Made by a program: the position numbers and the translations under genes. The notes beneath the pieces are model-generated. The model made no database searches, had not been told where the DNA came from, and saw nothing but the letters and a program-made list of their open reading frames with translations. Shown in pieces: positions 43,434 to 52,049 of a DNA stretch of 64,000 nt. The stretch is from Scatomonas sp963930955. GTDB taxonomy: Bacteria; Bacillota; Clostridia; Lachnospirales; Lachnospiraceae. Where the stretch lies: assembly GCA_963930955.1 (NCBI GenBank), contig OZ006967.1, positions 2,542,001-2,606,000 of the forward strand, read 5' to 3'. How positions within the stretch are numbered: position 1 is the first letter of the stretch; each line of letters opens with the position of its first letter.

Positions 43434-44249
43434 TTATTTGCGCCCCGCCAGCATCCGGGAGTCGCCCAGCATCATCATGGCCGCCCGCCGGCGGGAACCG
43501 AAAGCCTCCTGGGCGGTGTCGATGAGGCGCACGTCCTCATAGCCCATGTCCCGCAGCTCTTGGGCGAAGGCCTCCATGTCCCCGTACATGTGGGGCTTCA
43601 TCTCATCGTTGAGGGCGAACACGCCGCCCTTTTTCAGCACCCGCAGGGTCTCCCGCAACAGGGCTCGCTTGTCCGCGCCCGTGATGTTGTGATAGACATA
43701 ATTGCTCACCACGGCGTCGAAGCTCTCATCCGGGAAGTCCAGCCTGTTTGCGTCCCCATGCTGGAACCGGCACTGGGCGGCCACGCCCTCGCTCTCGGCA
43801 TTTTTCTCGCACATGGCCTGACCATAGCCGTAGGCAGAGCCCCAATAGTCGATGCCCACCACCTGGACCGCCCTCCAGGTGAGGGCCGCCCGGATGGATA
43901 GAGCCCCGGAACCGCACCCCACATCCAGAAGCTGTCCCTGCCCGTCAAAATCCAGATGAGAGAGGACGATTTGGTGGACCTGCTCCATCATGCCGCCGCC
44001 CTCGAAGGCATACCGCCGCCTGATCCAGGTGATCCATAAGAGTAGCGCCAGCAAAAGAAGGGCGGCAATCACGAACACCACACCCAGCGCCGTGATATGG
44101 AACACCGCAAAGGACAGCAGAGAGAGCACCGCGGCCAAAACCGCCAAGCCGCCCACCAGCCGGAGCATCGAGACCGGCATCCAGTTTCCATAGTCCTCCC
44201 CGTGGGCGCCAAGATGAATTTGCTCCTGTTTTTTTCTGCCGTTTTTCAT
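43434..44249 (-). CDS. Membrane-anchored class I SAM methyltransferase
   Basis: Two hydrophobic helices (about residues 30-75) precede a Rossmann methyltransferase domain: motif I LLDVGCGSGALSI near residue 107, acidic residue in VVGIDYWG, FQHGDANRLDFPDESFDAVVSN, and VLKKGGVFALNDEM. The start overlaps the previous gene by 4 bp. The substrate is unknown. Two methyltransferases, a membrane protein and a hydrolase together suggest modification of a small hydrophobic molecule. Confidence 0.85.
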   Translation of the reverse strand: MKNGRKKQEQIHLGAHGEDYGNWMPVSMLRLVGGLAVLAAVLSLLSFAVFHITALGVVFVIAALLLLALLLWITWIRRRYAFEGGGMMEQVHQIVLSHLDFDGQGQLLDVGCGSGALSIRAALTWRAVQVVGIDYWGSAYGYGQAMCEKNAESEGVAAQCRFQHGDANRLDFPDESFDAVVSNYVYHNITGADKRALLRETLRVLKKGGVFALNDEMKPHMYGDMEAFAQELRDMGYEDVRLIDTAQEAFGSRRRAAMMMLGDSRMLAGRK

Positions 44250-44911
44250 AAGATGTCTCCCTGTTTGTTTTTCAAGTGCTCCGTGTCCTCCCGAATTGCC
44301 AGTACGCAGAGCCAGTGCTTTTTTGCATCCTGATCCACGATGACATTAGAAAAACCGGCCTCGGTGAGAAATCCGACAAGCTGGTTCCGATTGAAAATCC
44401 TCATCCCATCAATGATAGAAAGCCATTTGTTGGCCTGGGGATCTTCTCCGTCCGCCTCATTGACAATCAGAAAGGCGCCGCCTGGCCGCAAGGTGCGGTG
44501 CACCTCCCGGAAGCTATCCGTGGGTCCGGGCCAGAAATATACGGTTTCAAATGCGGTCGCCAGATCAAACGAACCATCCCCAAAGGGGAGGCAAGACACG
44601 TCCCCCTGCAAAATTTGGCAGCGGCCTGCTTGGAGCCCCTCACGGTTCACACTCTTGGCCTTTTCCACGGCTATTTCTGAATAGTCCAGAGCAGTAATAG
44701 TCGCAGCTGGATATTTTCGCAGAAGCGCCCGAATGTTCCGACCGCCGCCGCAGCCCAGCTCCGCAATCTTGGCCGGACCTGTTTCCGGCAAATGACTAAG
44801 GCCCCAATCCGCGAGGGCGGCATGGGCATGGTTCATACTGCCCACCATACACTTGCCCAGCAAACCTTCCGGCTTGCGGGTATTATTGAAAAAAGCCTTC
44901 CATATCCCCAT
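44246..44911 (-). CDS. Class I SAM-dependent methyltransferase
   Basis: This 221-residue protein shows motif I IAELGCGGGRNIRALL near residue 50, DYSEIAVEKAK, the post-I block GDVSCLPFGDGSFDLATAFETVYFW and LRPGGAFLIVNEADGE. It is the first gene of the four-gene cluster, with a readable promoter and an operator-like repeat directly upstream. Confidence 0.88.
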   Translation of the reverse strand: MGIWKAFFNNTRKPEGLLGKCMVGSMNHAHAALADWGLSHLPETGPAKIAELGCGGGRNIRALLRKYPAATITALDYSEIAVEKAKSVNREGLQAGRCQILQGDVSCLPFGDGSFDLATAFETVYFWPGPTDSFREVHRTLRPGGAFLIVNEADGEDPQANKWLSIIDGMRIFNRNQLVGFLTEAGFSNVIVDQDAKKHWLCVLAIREDTEHLKNKQGDIL

Positions 44912-44936
44912 AACTGCCTCCAGAAGTTGAAATTTA

Positions 44937-44989
44937 GGTTAGCAAAGACTAACCATGTTCATTATACATCTTCCTACACGGAAACGCAA
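44937..44989 (-). promoter_or_regulatory. Promoter with overlapping inverted-repeat operator
   Basis: Minus strand: TTGCGT (44984-44989), a 17-bp spacer, TATAAT (44961-44966) with upstream TG. Then GGTTAG-TCTTTG-CTAACC (44937-44954) sits where transcription would start. A repressor bound there would block initiation; the regulator is not in the window. Confidence 0.75.
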
Positions 44990-45121
44990 CAGACAAGAGC
45001 GTTCTCTGACCATTTTGCGCTATGGAAATGTGGAAAACGGCCGCTCCGCCGATGGAAAACAGACATTCACGGCCCGATGGAAAAGCCTCCGGCTTTCCCA
45101 CAGCCCGCAAACATCGTTTCC

Positions 45122-45432
45122 TGTTGCTGATTTCATGATCTGTCACCAGACTGCTCGCATGAATTGTCTCTAAGCTGCTGAGGTTGCTGTCAGCGGGATG
45201 GGCGGGATTGACCGCCCGGATTTCCGAGCGGCATTTTCCCTCGCCGATTATGCCCCAGGCATTTCATGCTCCACGACATACCGGACCATATAGTCGTCGA
45301 CGAGTCGTTTCTGCTTCTGGAACGCGTACATCAGCGATTTTTCACATACCCTGTTAACCATTCTGGGAATCCCTGAAGAGGATTTATAGATTTCATCAAG
45401 GGCTTTTGATGTGAAGATCTCCTGATTGCATT
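45122..45432 (-). mobile_element. Right end of an older TniAB-like element with the ATPase gene end
   Basis: From TGTTGCTGATTTCATGATC (45122) the sequence follows the right end of the intact copy at 48233-51346, including its repeated subterminal motifs. On the minus strand 45248-45432 encodes the last part of the ATPase (EIFTSKALDEIYKSSSGIPR, YVVEHEMPGA). The gene was split here by IS66; the adjoining ATPase piece is at 51603-51913, and both sides carry ATTGCATT. Confidence 0.85.
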
Positions 45433-45716
45433 GTAAGCGCTCAATAAAATAATGGATATCTTTTTACAAGGTATTCCACTATAGTTGAAGTAAAAGACTC
45501 CAACTTCAACTTTTCGATCTGATCCGGCATCTCTGCTGTATCATGTCAGACCATGGCATCAGCTCTTCTATACCGTAAGCGCTCAATAAAATAATGGATA
45601 TCTTTTTACAAGGTATTCCACTATAGTTGAAGTAAAAGACTCCAACTTCAACTTTTCGATCTGATCCGGCATCTCTGCTGTATCATGTCAGACCATGGCA
45701 TCAGCTCTTCTATACC
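45433..45716. repeat. Tandem duplication of the IS66 left end, 2 x 142 bp
   Basis: GTAAGCGCTCAATAAA begins at 45433 and again at 45575. The copies match by eye from the terminus to CTTCTATACC. The inner copy contains the tnpC stop; the outer copy is an extra terminus. Confidence 0.9.
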
Positions 45717-47285
45717 TTCGGGCTCATTTTTGTAGTCCGGCATATAGAGCAGTACAGTCTCCAGATATGCGTAGATGTTCAGAGTGTTGAGTTTTGCAGT
45801 TTCTACTAAACTGTAAATGATGGAACTGGCCCGGGCGCCTTTTACAGTATCATGGAACAGGAAGTTTTTCCGCCCTACCGCATAGGGACGGGCGATATTT
45901 TCTGCGATATTGTTCGATATGGAGCACCGCCCATCCAACAGGTAGTTCTCCATATATGGCTTCTGGTTTTTCGCATAGGTCACCGCTTTGGCCAGACGGC
46001 TTCCGCCAGCTGGGTTCACTGTTTCAAGCCATGACCAGTAAGCCTCCCATATGGCAGGCTCTGTCTCAAGACGCTTGGCTTTCCGTGTATCGGCATCCAG
46101 ATCCGCATACTCCTTTTCCAGTTCGAATAACTGGCTGCAGTAATCGAAACCGATCTCTGCCGGAGTCTTATCCGGGGATTTCTTCGATTTCCCGGGAAGT
46201 GCATCATGCCAGTACCGTCTCATATGGGCAAGGCAGCCGCAGCGGATGACATCCTTCAGCTTATTATAACCGCCAAAACCATCACAGGTAAGGTATCCTG
46301 AAAATCCTTTCAGGAATTCTTCCGCATGATATCCGCCCCGGCTGGGCTGGTAATCATACAGACGGATCGGCGGCAGCCCGTCATTTCCAGAGCCATACAG
46401 CCACATATAGGACTTGGACTGTGCCGTTTTCCCTTCCTCCTTCAGTACCTGGCAGGGTGTTTCATCCGCATGGATGATGTCCCTCTCCAGCAGATGCTGG
46501 TGAAGCCGTTCATACACCGGCTCCAGATAATCTATACCGCATTTGATGACCCAGTTCGCCAGAGTTGCCCTGGGAAGCTTCACTCCCAGCTGTTTCCAGT
46601 CTGTCTCCTGCCGGTAAAGCGGGACACTGTTCACATACTTCTGGTACATCACGTAAGCAACTGTGGATGGAGATGCGAGACTATGCTTCAGCAGCGGGCT
46701 TGGGGTTTCCGCCCCAACGATTACAGAAGCACCGTCTTTTTTACATTCCGGACAGCCCAGGACCTCCTGGACATACTGGATCCGTTCCACTTTCGCGGGG
46801 ATGATCCGCAGCTCTTCACGGACAATCTTTTTCCCGATGACTGCCATCGGGGTGTCGCAGTAGGGACAGTTCCTGTCCTCGTCCGGCACCGTGCAGGGGA
46901 TTTCGGTCACAGGCAGCCCTGCAAGGATCTCTTCCCTGGTAGCCTTCGGTTTCCTTGCTTTGCGATTATAACCGCCAACGGCCTCTTCAAGAGCCGGTTC
47001 CGGAACAGAAGGATCCGAAGCAGCTTCCGCCTCATTGAACAGATCCAGTTGCCCGGGAAATGCATCTTTCTTTGCTTTTTCACTGGAAGATGCGAACAGC
47101 TTTTTCTTCAGATATTCGACCGTTTCATTCAGGTTCGCGATCGTCTGGTTCAGCTGTGCGGTCTGCTCCTCATGGCTTTTGGCCATCTGCTCGATCGTAA
47201 GACGCTGGCTGTCCACCAACTGGCGCAGGGATTCTATTGTCTCTTTCTGAAGCTGTATGAGCGCTTCCATTTCTGACTGCGGCAT
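45648..47285 (-). CDS. IS66-family transposase TnpC
   Basis: The start MPQSEMEALIQLQ has AAAGGTGG upstream; the open frame before it is not conserved. The 545 residues have an N-terminal leucine-zipper-like helix, a zinc-binding part (CPYCDTPMAV, then LGCPECKK), and the DDE core with ADETPCQVLKEEG, YLTCDGFGGYN and a late ISNNIAENIARPYAVGRKNF. It appears complete. It reads toward the element's left end. Confidence 0.93.
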   Translation of the reverse strand: MPQSEMEALIQLQKETIESLRQLVDSQRLTIEQMAKSHEEQTAQLNQTIANLNETVEYLKKKLFASSSEKAKKDAFPGQLDLFNEAEAASDPSVPEPALEEAVGGYNRKARKPKATREEILAGLPVTEIPCTVPDEDRNCPYCDTPMAVIGKKIVREELRIIPAKVERIQYVQEVLGCPECKKDGASVIVGAETPSPLLKHSLASPSTVAYVMYQKYVNSVPLYRQETDWKQLGVKLPRATLANWVIKCGIDYLEPVYERLHQHLLERDIIHADETPCQVLKEEGKTAQSKSYMWLYGSGNDGLPPIRLYDYQPSRGGYHAEEFLKGFSGYLTCDGFGGYNKLKDVIRCGCLAHMRRYWHDALPGKSKKSPDKTPAEIGFDYCSQLFELEKEYADLDADTRKAKRLETEPAIWEAYWSWLETVNPAGGSRLAKAVTYAKNQKPYMENYLLDGRCSISNNIAENIARPYAVGRKNFLFHDTVKGARASSIIYSLVETAKLNTLNIYAYLETVLLYMPDYKNEPEGIEELMPWSDMIQQRCRIRSKS

Positions 47286-47586
47286 CCGGAAACCACCTTT
47301 CTTTTCACTGGTTCCTATTATACCGTAAATCCGGCAGAAAAGCGAATCCGCTGCCATAGTGCCTCCGTCATTTTGACGGAGGGGAAATGTGGAAGACGGG
47401 TTGTTTTTGCAGGCATCTGCCCGGGCAAAACGCCCCGTTTTCCACGTGCGGGCAGCAATCCGTAAAAATCAGGGGCAGTTATCCTCCCTGTTTCCCGGAC
47501 AGTTCCGTGATCCTGTGGATAAGTCATCCGCTGTATTTTCCCAGCCCTGCAGGAGAAAGGAAAATTTTCTCTCTTTTGCACAAAGG

Positions 47587-47940
47587 TCAGAACTCCTTCT
47601 TTCTGGCAGGGCGGATCGCTTTTGGCTGGTCGATCGACAGCCCTTCCAGGAGCCAGCGGTATTCCTGGCGGCTGAGGTTCCTTACTTCCGAAGAATCCCG
47701 CGGCCATTGGAACCGGCCATTATCCAAACGTTTATAATAGAGGCAGAACCCATCTTTTTCGAAATGCAGCGCTTTTATCCGGTCGCAGCGTCTTCCACAG
47801 AAAAGGAACAGGGAGTTGCTGTAAGGATCTAATTCATAAGTATCCCTGACGACCGCCATTAAGCCATCAATGCTCTTGCGCATGTCGGTATAACCTGTCA
47901 CCAGGAAGAATTTTGCTACGCCGGACAGTTCGCCTAACAA
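47587..47940 (-). CDS. IS66 accessory protein TnpB
   Basis: This 117-residue protein has the IS66 Orf2 pattern: VTGYTDMRKSIDGLMAVV, then LFLFCGRRCDRIKALHFEKD and LDNGRFQWP. It is required with TnpA and TnpC for transposition in studied relatives. It overlaps the tnpA remnant by 7 bp. The 300-bp gap to tnpC codes for nothing convincing. Confidence 0.93.
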   Translation of the reverse strand: MLGELSGVAKFFLVTGYTDMRKSIDGLMAVVRDTYELDPYSNSLFLFCGRRCDRIKALHFEKDGFCLYYKRLDNGRFQWPRDSSEVRNLSRQEYRWLLEGLSIDQPKAIRPARKKEF

Positions 47941-48232
47941 AGCTGCCGCAGGGCAAGCAGGGTATTGCGGATCACATCCGCCCCGGCCTGTTCGTGGATC
48001 TCAACGCGGATGCCCTGCATTTCCAGGCAGACCGAAGGGCCAGGTAAAGCAACGTGATCGGAAGGATTCTGTTCTGTTTCCCAAAGTGGGATCTGGACAA
48101 CCTCCTGCTTCTGAGCGGAAGCATCCACTGCTTCCGGGACTGCACAGGCTTTTTTGCGCAGGGCCCGGACATGATAGTAAAATGTGCTGACGGGTATTCC
48201 GTTTTCTATGCACCACTGGCGGTCAGTAAGAC
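47934..48232 (-). pseudogene. IS66 tnpA, 3' part (split by inserted element)
   Basis: Reads DRQWCIENGIPVSTFYYHVR through EIHEQAGADVIRNTLLALRQ. The beginning of the gene is at 51347-51414. The intact homologue at 58490-58846 shows that the two parts were contiguous. Confidence 0.9.
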
Positions 48233-48425
48233 TGTTGTTGATTTCTTAAAATAGCATATTTATGATCTACTTGCCTGTCAGCGGATTGCTCTGTATACTG
48301 TCATAAGACTACAGAAAGAAAAAGTCTCAGAGCACCCTCCCTGACAAGTCGTGTACTCTGAGACCCGGTTATAAAAACCATGGTTATTATATCAGAATAC
48401 ACACTGACCTACAAGGCGGACTCCG

Positions 48426-48926
48426 GTGTTTTTTGTTATGAGCAGTGATGACACCCCTGTCTGCCCCGTCTGTGGCGGTACTCTGAAGTACCGCGATACC
48501 AGACTACGTATCCGGAAGAAGGAAGGCGGCGTGAAAGAGTATCTTATGATCCGCAGGCTCCGCTGCACGGATTGCCACCGACATCACAACGAGCTTCCTG
48601 ATTGCCTTGTACCCCACAAGCATTATGAAGCCGAGGTGATCTCCGGCGTGCTCGACGGGATCGTAACATCGGAGGATACTGATTCGGAAGACTCTCCTTC
48701 CCTGCTGACTATGTTACGATGGCTCCAGTGGTTCCAGATGAACCTCGCAAATATTGAAGGATTCCTGCGCAATGCCGGATACCGGATACTTGGATTGGGA
48801 GAAGGACTTCTTTTCTCCCATGCGTCACTGCTCGATACCATACGCCAAACACATCAGGACTGGCTGGAGCGTATCCTCCGTATGATCTACAACAGCGGCG
48901 GCTTTTTACCTGCTATACCATGGTGA
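48426..48926 (+). CDS. DUF6431 zinc-finger protein of the transposon
   Basis: The GTG start has AAGGCGG 8 bp upstream; ATG at 48438 is the alternative. The 166 residues begin with a zinc ribbon (CPVCGGTLKYRD, then RRLRCTDCHRHHNELPD) followed by helices. This family usually lies next to transposases of this type. A role in end or target recognition is inferred. Confidence 0.8.
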   Translation: MFFVMSSDDTPVCPVCGGTLKYRDTRLRIRKKEGGVKEYLMIRRLRCTDCHRHHNELPDCLVPHKHYEAEVISGVLDGIVTSEDTDSEDSPSLLTMLRWLQWFQMNLANIEGFLRNAGYRILGLGEGLLFSHASLLDTIRQTHQDWLERILRMIYNSGGFLPAIPW

Positions 48927-49000
48927 TGCTATTGCACCTGTTTTGATTCGTCTGTCACCGGATCAGCAGGTATAGTGGTCTCGGAAGGAGGTCACTATAT

Positions 49001-50416
49001 ATGAATACCAATACAAACAGAATGAAACAATGGCAGGAACAGGAAGCCCTTTCCCGGTTCCAGCTGATCGCGCCGCTGCTTCAGGAAGATCTGGATGATG
49101 CAAAGAGGCTGCAGCTCCGGAAACAGATTGCCCAGGACAATGATATTTCCGTCCGGTCTATCTACCGCTACGAAAAGGCCTACCGTGAAGGCCAGTTCGC
49201 TGGCTTAAAACCAGCCACACGCGAAAAACGCCGTTCACAGAAACTTCCGGAAAACTTTGATCTTCTGCTTGAGCAGGCGATCCAGCTCCGTAAGGAAGTC
49301 CCGGAGCGGTCTGTCGCACAGATCATCTGCATCCTGGAACTGGAAGGCTATGCTGCACCGGGAGTCCTGAAACGCTCCACTCTTGGACGGCACCTGTACC
49401 GGGCTGGTTACGGAAGGGAACAGATGCAGATATACCGTGACGCGAGGGAGAGTTCTTCCAAACGCTTCTGCAAGCCGCACCGCATGATGCTGATCCAGGG
49501 GGATATCAAGTACGGGCCGAAGCTTCCCATTGGGAAAAACGGCGCCAGGGTACAAACCTATCTGTCCTCTGCGATGGATGACCATTCCCGGCTCCTGCTG
49601 GCTTCCCGGTTTTATGACAATCAGGAAGAAGCCATCGTAGAAGATACGTTCCATCAGGCGATCCTCCGGTATGGGAAGTTCGATGCCTGCTACTTTGACA
49701 ATGGCTCCCAGTATATCGCCAGACAGGTAAAACTATCCCTTTCAAAACTTGGGATCCGGGTCCTGCATGCGAAGCCGCGCAGCGGTAAAAGCAAGGGGAA
49801 GATCGAAAAGTTCCATCAGGTAGTGGATCTGTTTAACCGGGAGGCAAAACTCAAAAACGTCCAAAGCCTGGAAGAACTGAACCGGCTGTGGTCTGTGTTC
49901 CTGGATTCGTATTATCATCAGAAACCCCATGAAGGGATCCGTGAATACTATGAAAGCCTTGGCGCAGCAATCCCGGAAGCCGGGATCACGCCTCTCCAGG
50001 AATGGAACCGTGACAGCCGGCCCCTGACCTATCTGGATGTTTCTGTTGTATCAGAAGCTTTCCTGCACCACGAGATCCGAAAAGTGGACAAAGGCGCCTG
50101 CATCAGCTTCCGCGGCAGGACGTATGAAACAAAGCCGGCCCTGATCGGATATAAAGTTGAAATTTCCTATGACCCGGCCGCCCCGGAAACCATTACGGTA
50201 AGTTATCCGGGATATGGATCATTCCAGGCACATCCGGTCAGAATCGGGGAATTCTGTGATAAGAACCCGACGCTCCCTGCGCCTATGCAGGACCAGATGC
50301 CGACCACTTCCCGTTTCCTGGACGCGTTGGAAAGGAAACATTCAGAATCCGTCCGCCAGATGGCAGCTGCGATCTCGTTCGCTTCCTACAGGAAGGAGGC
50401 GGATGGCAATGTATGA
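49001..50416 (+). CDS. DDE transposase, TniA/Mu-type (rve core)
   Basis: The 471-residue protein has an N-terminal helix-turn-helix (QIAQDNDISVRSIYRYEKAY), a second DNA-binding segment (RKEVPERSVAQIICILE), and the integrase core with catalytic acids in LIQGDIKYG, CYFDNGSQYI and KSKGKIEKFHQ. A Mu-type beta-barrel follows (YDPAAPETITVSYPGYG). The ribosome site is GGAAGGAGG. It overlaps the ATPase start, as TniA/TniB pairs do. Confidence 0.92.
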   Translation: MNTNTNRMKQWQEQEALSRFQLIAPLLQEDLDDAKRLQLRKQIAQDNDISVRSIYRYEKAYREGQFAGLKPATREKRRSQKLPENFDLLLEQAIQLRKEVPERSVAQIICILELEGYAAPGVLKRSTLGRHLYRAGYGREQMQIYRDARESSSKRFCKPHRMMLIQGDIKYGPKLPIGKNGARVQTYLSSAMDDHSRLLLASRFYDNQEEAIVEDTFHQAILRYGKFDACYFDNGSQYIARQVKLSLSKLGIRVLHAKPRSGKSKGKIEKFHQVVDLFNREAKLKNVQSLEELNRLWSVFLDSYYHQKPHEGIREYYESLGAAIPEAGITPLQEWNRDSRPLTYLDVSVVSEAFLHHEIRKVDKGACISFRGRTYETKPALIGYKVEISYDPAAPETITVSYPGYGSFQAHPVRIGEFCDKNPTLPAPMQDQMPTTSRFLDALERKHSESVRQMAAAISFASYRKEADGNV

Positions 50417-51227
50417 GGCATTCTTCGGAATGGGGCACACACCGTTTGTCCGCAACATCCCGCCGGAAAAACTCTATGAGTCGGATGCTTTCCGTGAAAC
50501 TCTCGGGCGGCTCTGCTACGTGGCTGACCGGCAGATGTTTGCGGTGGTAACAGCAGATCCCGGATGTGGGAAATCCACACTGATCCGGCGGTTTTATTCG
50601 GAGCTTCCGCGCGATGCGTACATCATCCTGTACCTTTCCGATTCCAAGCTGACTCCGCGGTGGTTTTACAAAGGCCTGCTGGATCAGTTGGGATTGGAAT
50701 CCCGGTTTTACCGGGGCGACTCGAAACGCCAGCTCCAGCAGCAGATCGAGATCATCCATGGTGTCCAGCATAAAAAGGTGGTCTGCATCCTGGATGAAGC
50801 ACATCTGCTGGAAAAGGAGACCCTGGAAGAATTCCGGTTTCTGCTGAATTACCGGTTTGATTCTGTAAGTCCCATGGCCGTTGTGCTGGCAGGACAGACA
50901 GAACTGTGGGACCATAAGCTGAAACTGCAGCGGTACGCTGCGATCCGCCAGCGGATCGATATGTACTGTACACTTCCGCATCTGGACCGGGCAGAGACGG
51001 AGAAGTATGTCAAAAGCCACATGGATTATGCGGAATGCAGCCAGGATATCTTTACCACTAAAGCAATGGACGAGATCCATAAGGCCTCAGCCGGGATTCC
51101 GAGAATGATCAACCGGGTGTGTGAAAAATCACTTATGTATGCATTCCAGCAACAAAAGCGGCTCATCGATGATTACATGATCAAGTATGTAGTGGAACAC
51201 GAAATGCTTGGAACCGTAACCGGATAG
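50409..51227 (+). CDS. ExeA/TniB-like AAA ATPase of the transposon
   Basis: The ATG at 50409 lies about 9 bp after GGAAGGAGG; ATG 50403 is closer and less likely. The 272-residue ATPase has ADPGCGKSTLIRRF (Walker A), VVCILDEAHLLEKETLEEF (Walker B) and a sensor-like VVLAGQTEL. It ends with a winged-helix-like part (SAGIPRMINRVCEKSLMYAF). Such proteins choose the target for the partner transposase. An older broken copy lies in 45248-51913. Confidence 0.92.
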   Translation: MYEAFFGMGHTPFVRNIPPEKLYESDAFRETLGRLCYVADRQMFAVVTADPGCGKSTLIRRFYSELPRDAYIILYLSDSKLTPRWFYKGLLDQLGLESRFYRGDSKRQLQQQIEIIHGVQHKKVVCILDEAHLLEKETLEEFRFLLNYRFDSVSPMAVVLAGQTELWDHKLKLQRYAAIRQRIDMYCTLPHLDRAETEKYVKSHMDYAECSQDIFTTKAMDEIHKASAGIPRMINRVCEKSLMYAFQQQKRLIDDYMIKYVVEHEMLGTVTG

Positions 51228-51346
51228 AGAAGGTGCCGTCCGGATTCCGGACGGCCCATACACCGGCCATTACGGTGACAGCAAACTTAGCAGCTTAAAG
51301 ACAACTCATGAGAGCAGTCTGGTGACAGCTCATGAAATCAGCAACA

Positions 51347-51414
51347 GTAAGACCGCTGGATCTGCACTGGGTGATCAACTCCAGCCAATGGTCCTCCTTT
51401 GAAGTTGTACTCAT
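51347..51414 (-). pseudogene. IS66 tnpA, 5' part
   Basis: Reads MSTTSKEDHWLELITQCRSS and GLT, then meets the inserted transposon. It continues at 48232. The start matches that of the intact homologue at 58846. Confidence 0.88.
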
Positions 51415-51602
51415 TTCATTTAACTCCTCTGATGTGAGATTTTGGAGTAACCAGGTGCAACAAACGCATCCAACGATATAGAGAGAAGATGTGCAGCTTT
51501 TGTAACACTCTGAGAACCAGATATGAAGTGAATTACTCCAAGTATCTGAAGTATCTCACAAAAGTTGCGGATTTGCTATCCGGGTGAATATAAAGCGCTT
51601 AC

Positions 51603-51913
51603 ATTGCATTCCGCATAATCCATGTGGCTTTTGATATATTTTTCTGTTTCCGCGCGGTCCAGATGTGGAAGCGTGCAGTACAGGTCGATCCGCTGGCGGA
51701 TCGCAGCATACCGCTGCAGTTTCAGCTTATGGTCCCACAGTTCTGTCTGTCCTGCCAGCACAACGGCCATGGGACTTACAGAATCAAACCGGTAATTCAG
51801 CAGAAACCGGAATTCTTCCAGGGTCTCCTTTTCCAGCAGATGTGCTTCATCCAGGATGCAGACCACCTTTTTATGCTGGATACCATGGATGATCTCGATC
51901 TGCTGCTGGAGCT
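51603..51913 (-). pseudogene. Middle part of the older TniB-like ATPase gene
   Basis: Reads IHG, VVCILDEAHLLEKETLEEF, AVVLAGQTEL and up to MDYAECN, then IS66. Joining across one ATTGCATT copy gives ECNQEIFTSK in frame with 45248-45432. The upstream side is cut by IS21 copy A at 51914, beyond which only 14 bp of the gene remain (54263-54276). Confidence 0.88.
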
Positions 51914-52049
51914 TATTAGCGTCGGGTTAAAATAACCATCTAGTGTCAGGCTAAAATAGCCAATCCTAGGCAAATTAAAAAAGCCATTACATACAGGTCT
52001 TCATCCTCTTATACTGATGATAAGCCAATGCATCAGAAAAGGAGGATTT

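Larger units (their letters stand above)
48233..51346 (+). mobile_element. Complete three-gene TniAB-like transposon (3114 bp)
   Basis: Ends are TGTTGTTGATTTC (left) and, inverted, TGTTGCTGATTTC (right). The target duplication is GTAAGAC (48226-48232 and 51347-51353). The subterminal right end holds repeated TCATGAG..TGTC motifs, like binding sites of Mu/Tn7-class transposases. A 9-bp hairpin (48324-48332 with 48356-48364) lies inside the left end. Genes: DUF6431 protein, DDE transposase, ATPase. Confidence 0.9.
45433..51602 (-). mobile_element. IS66-family element, interrupted by a TniAB-like element
   Basis: Ends are GTAAGCGCT (left) and AGCGCTTAC (right), flanked by the 8-bp direct repeat ATTGCATT at 45425-45432 and 51603-51610, as expected for IS66. 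It carries tnpC, tnpB and a tnpA cut by the inner element. Without the inner element it would be about 3.05 kb. The left 142 bp are duplicated in tandem. Confidence 0.92.
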
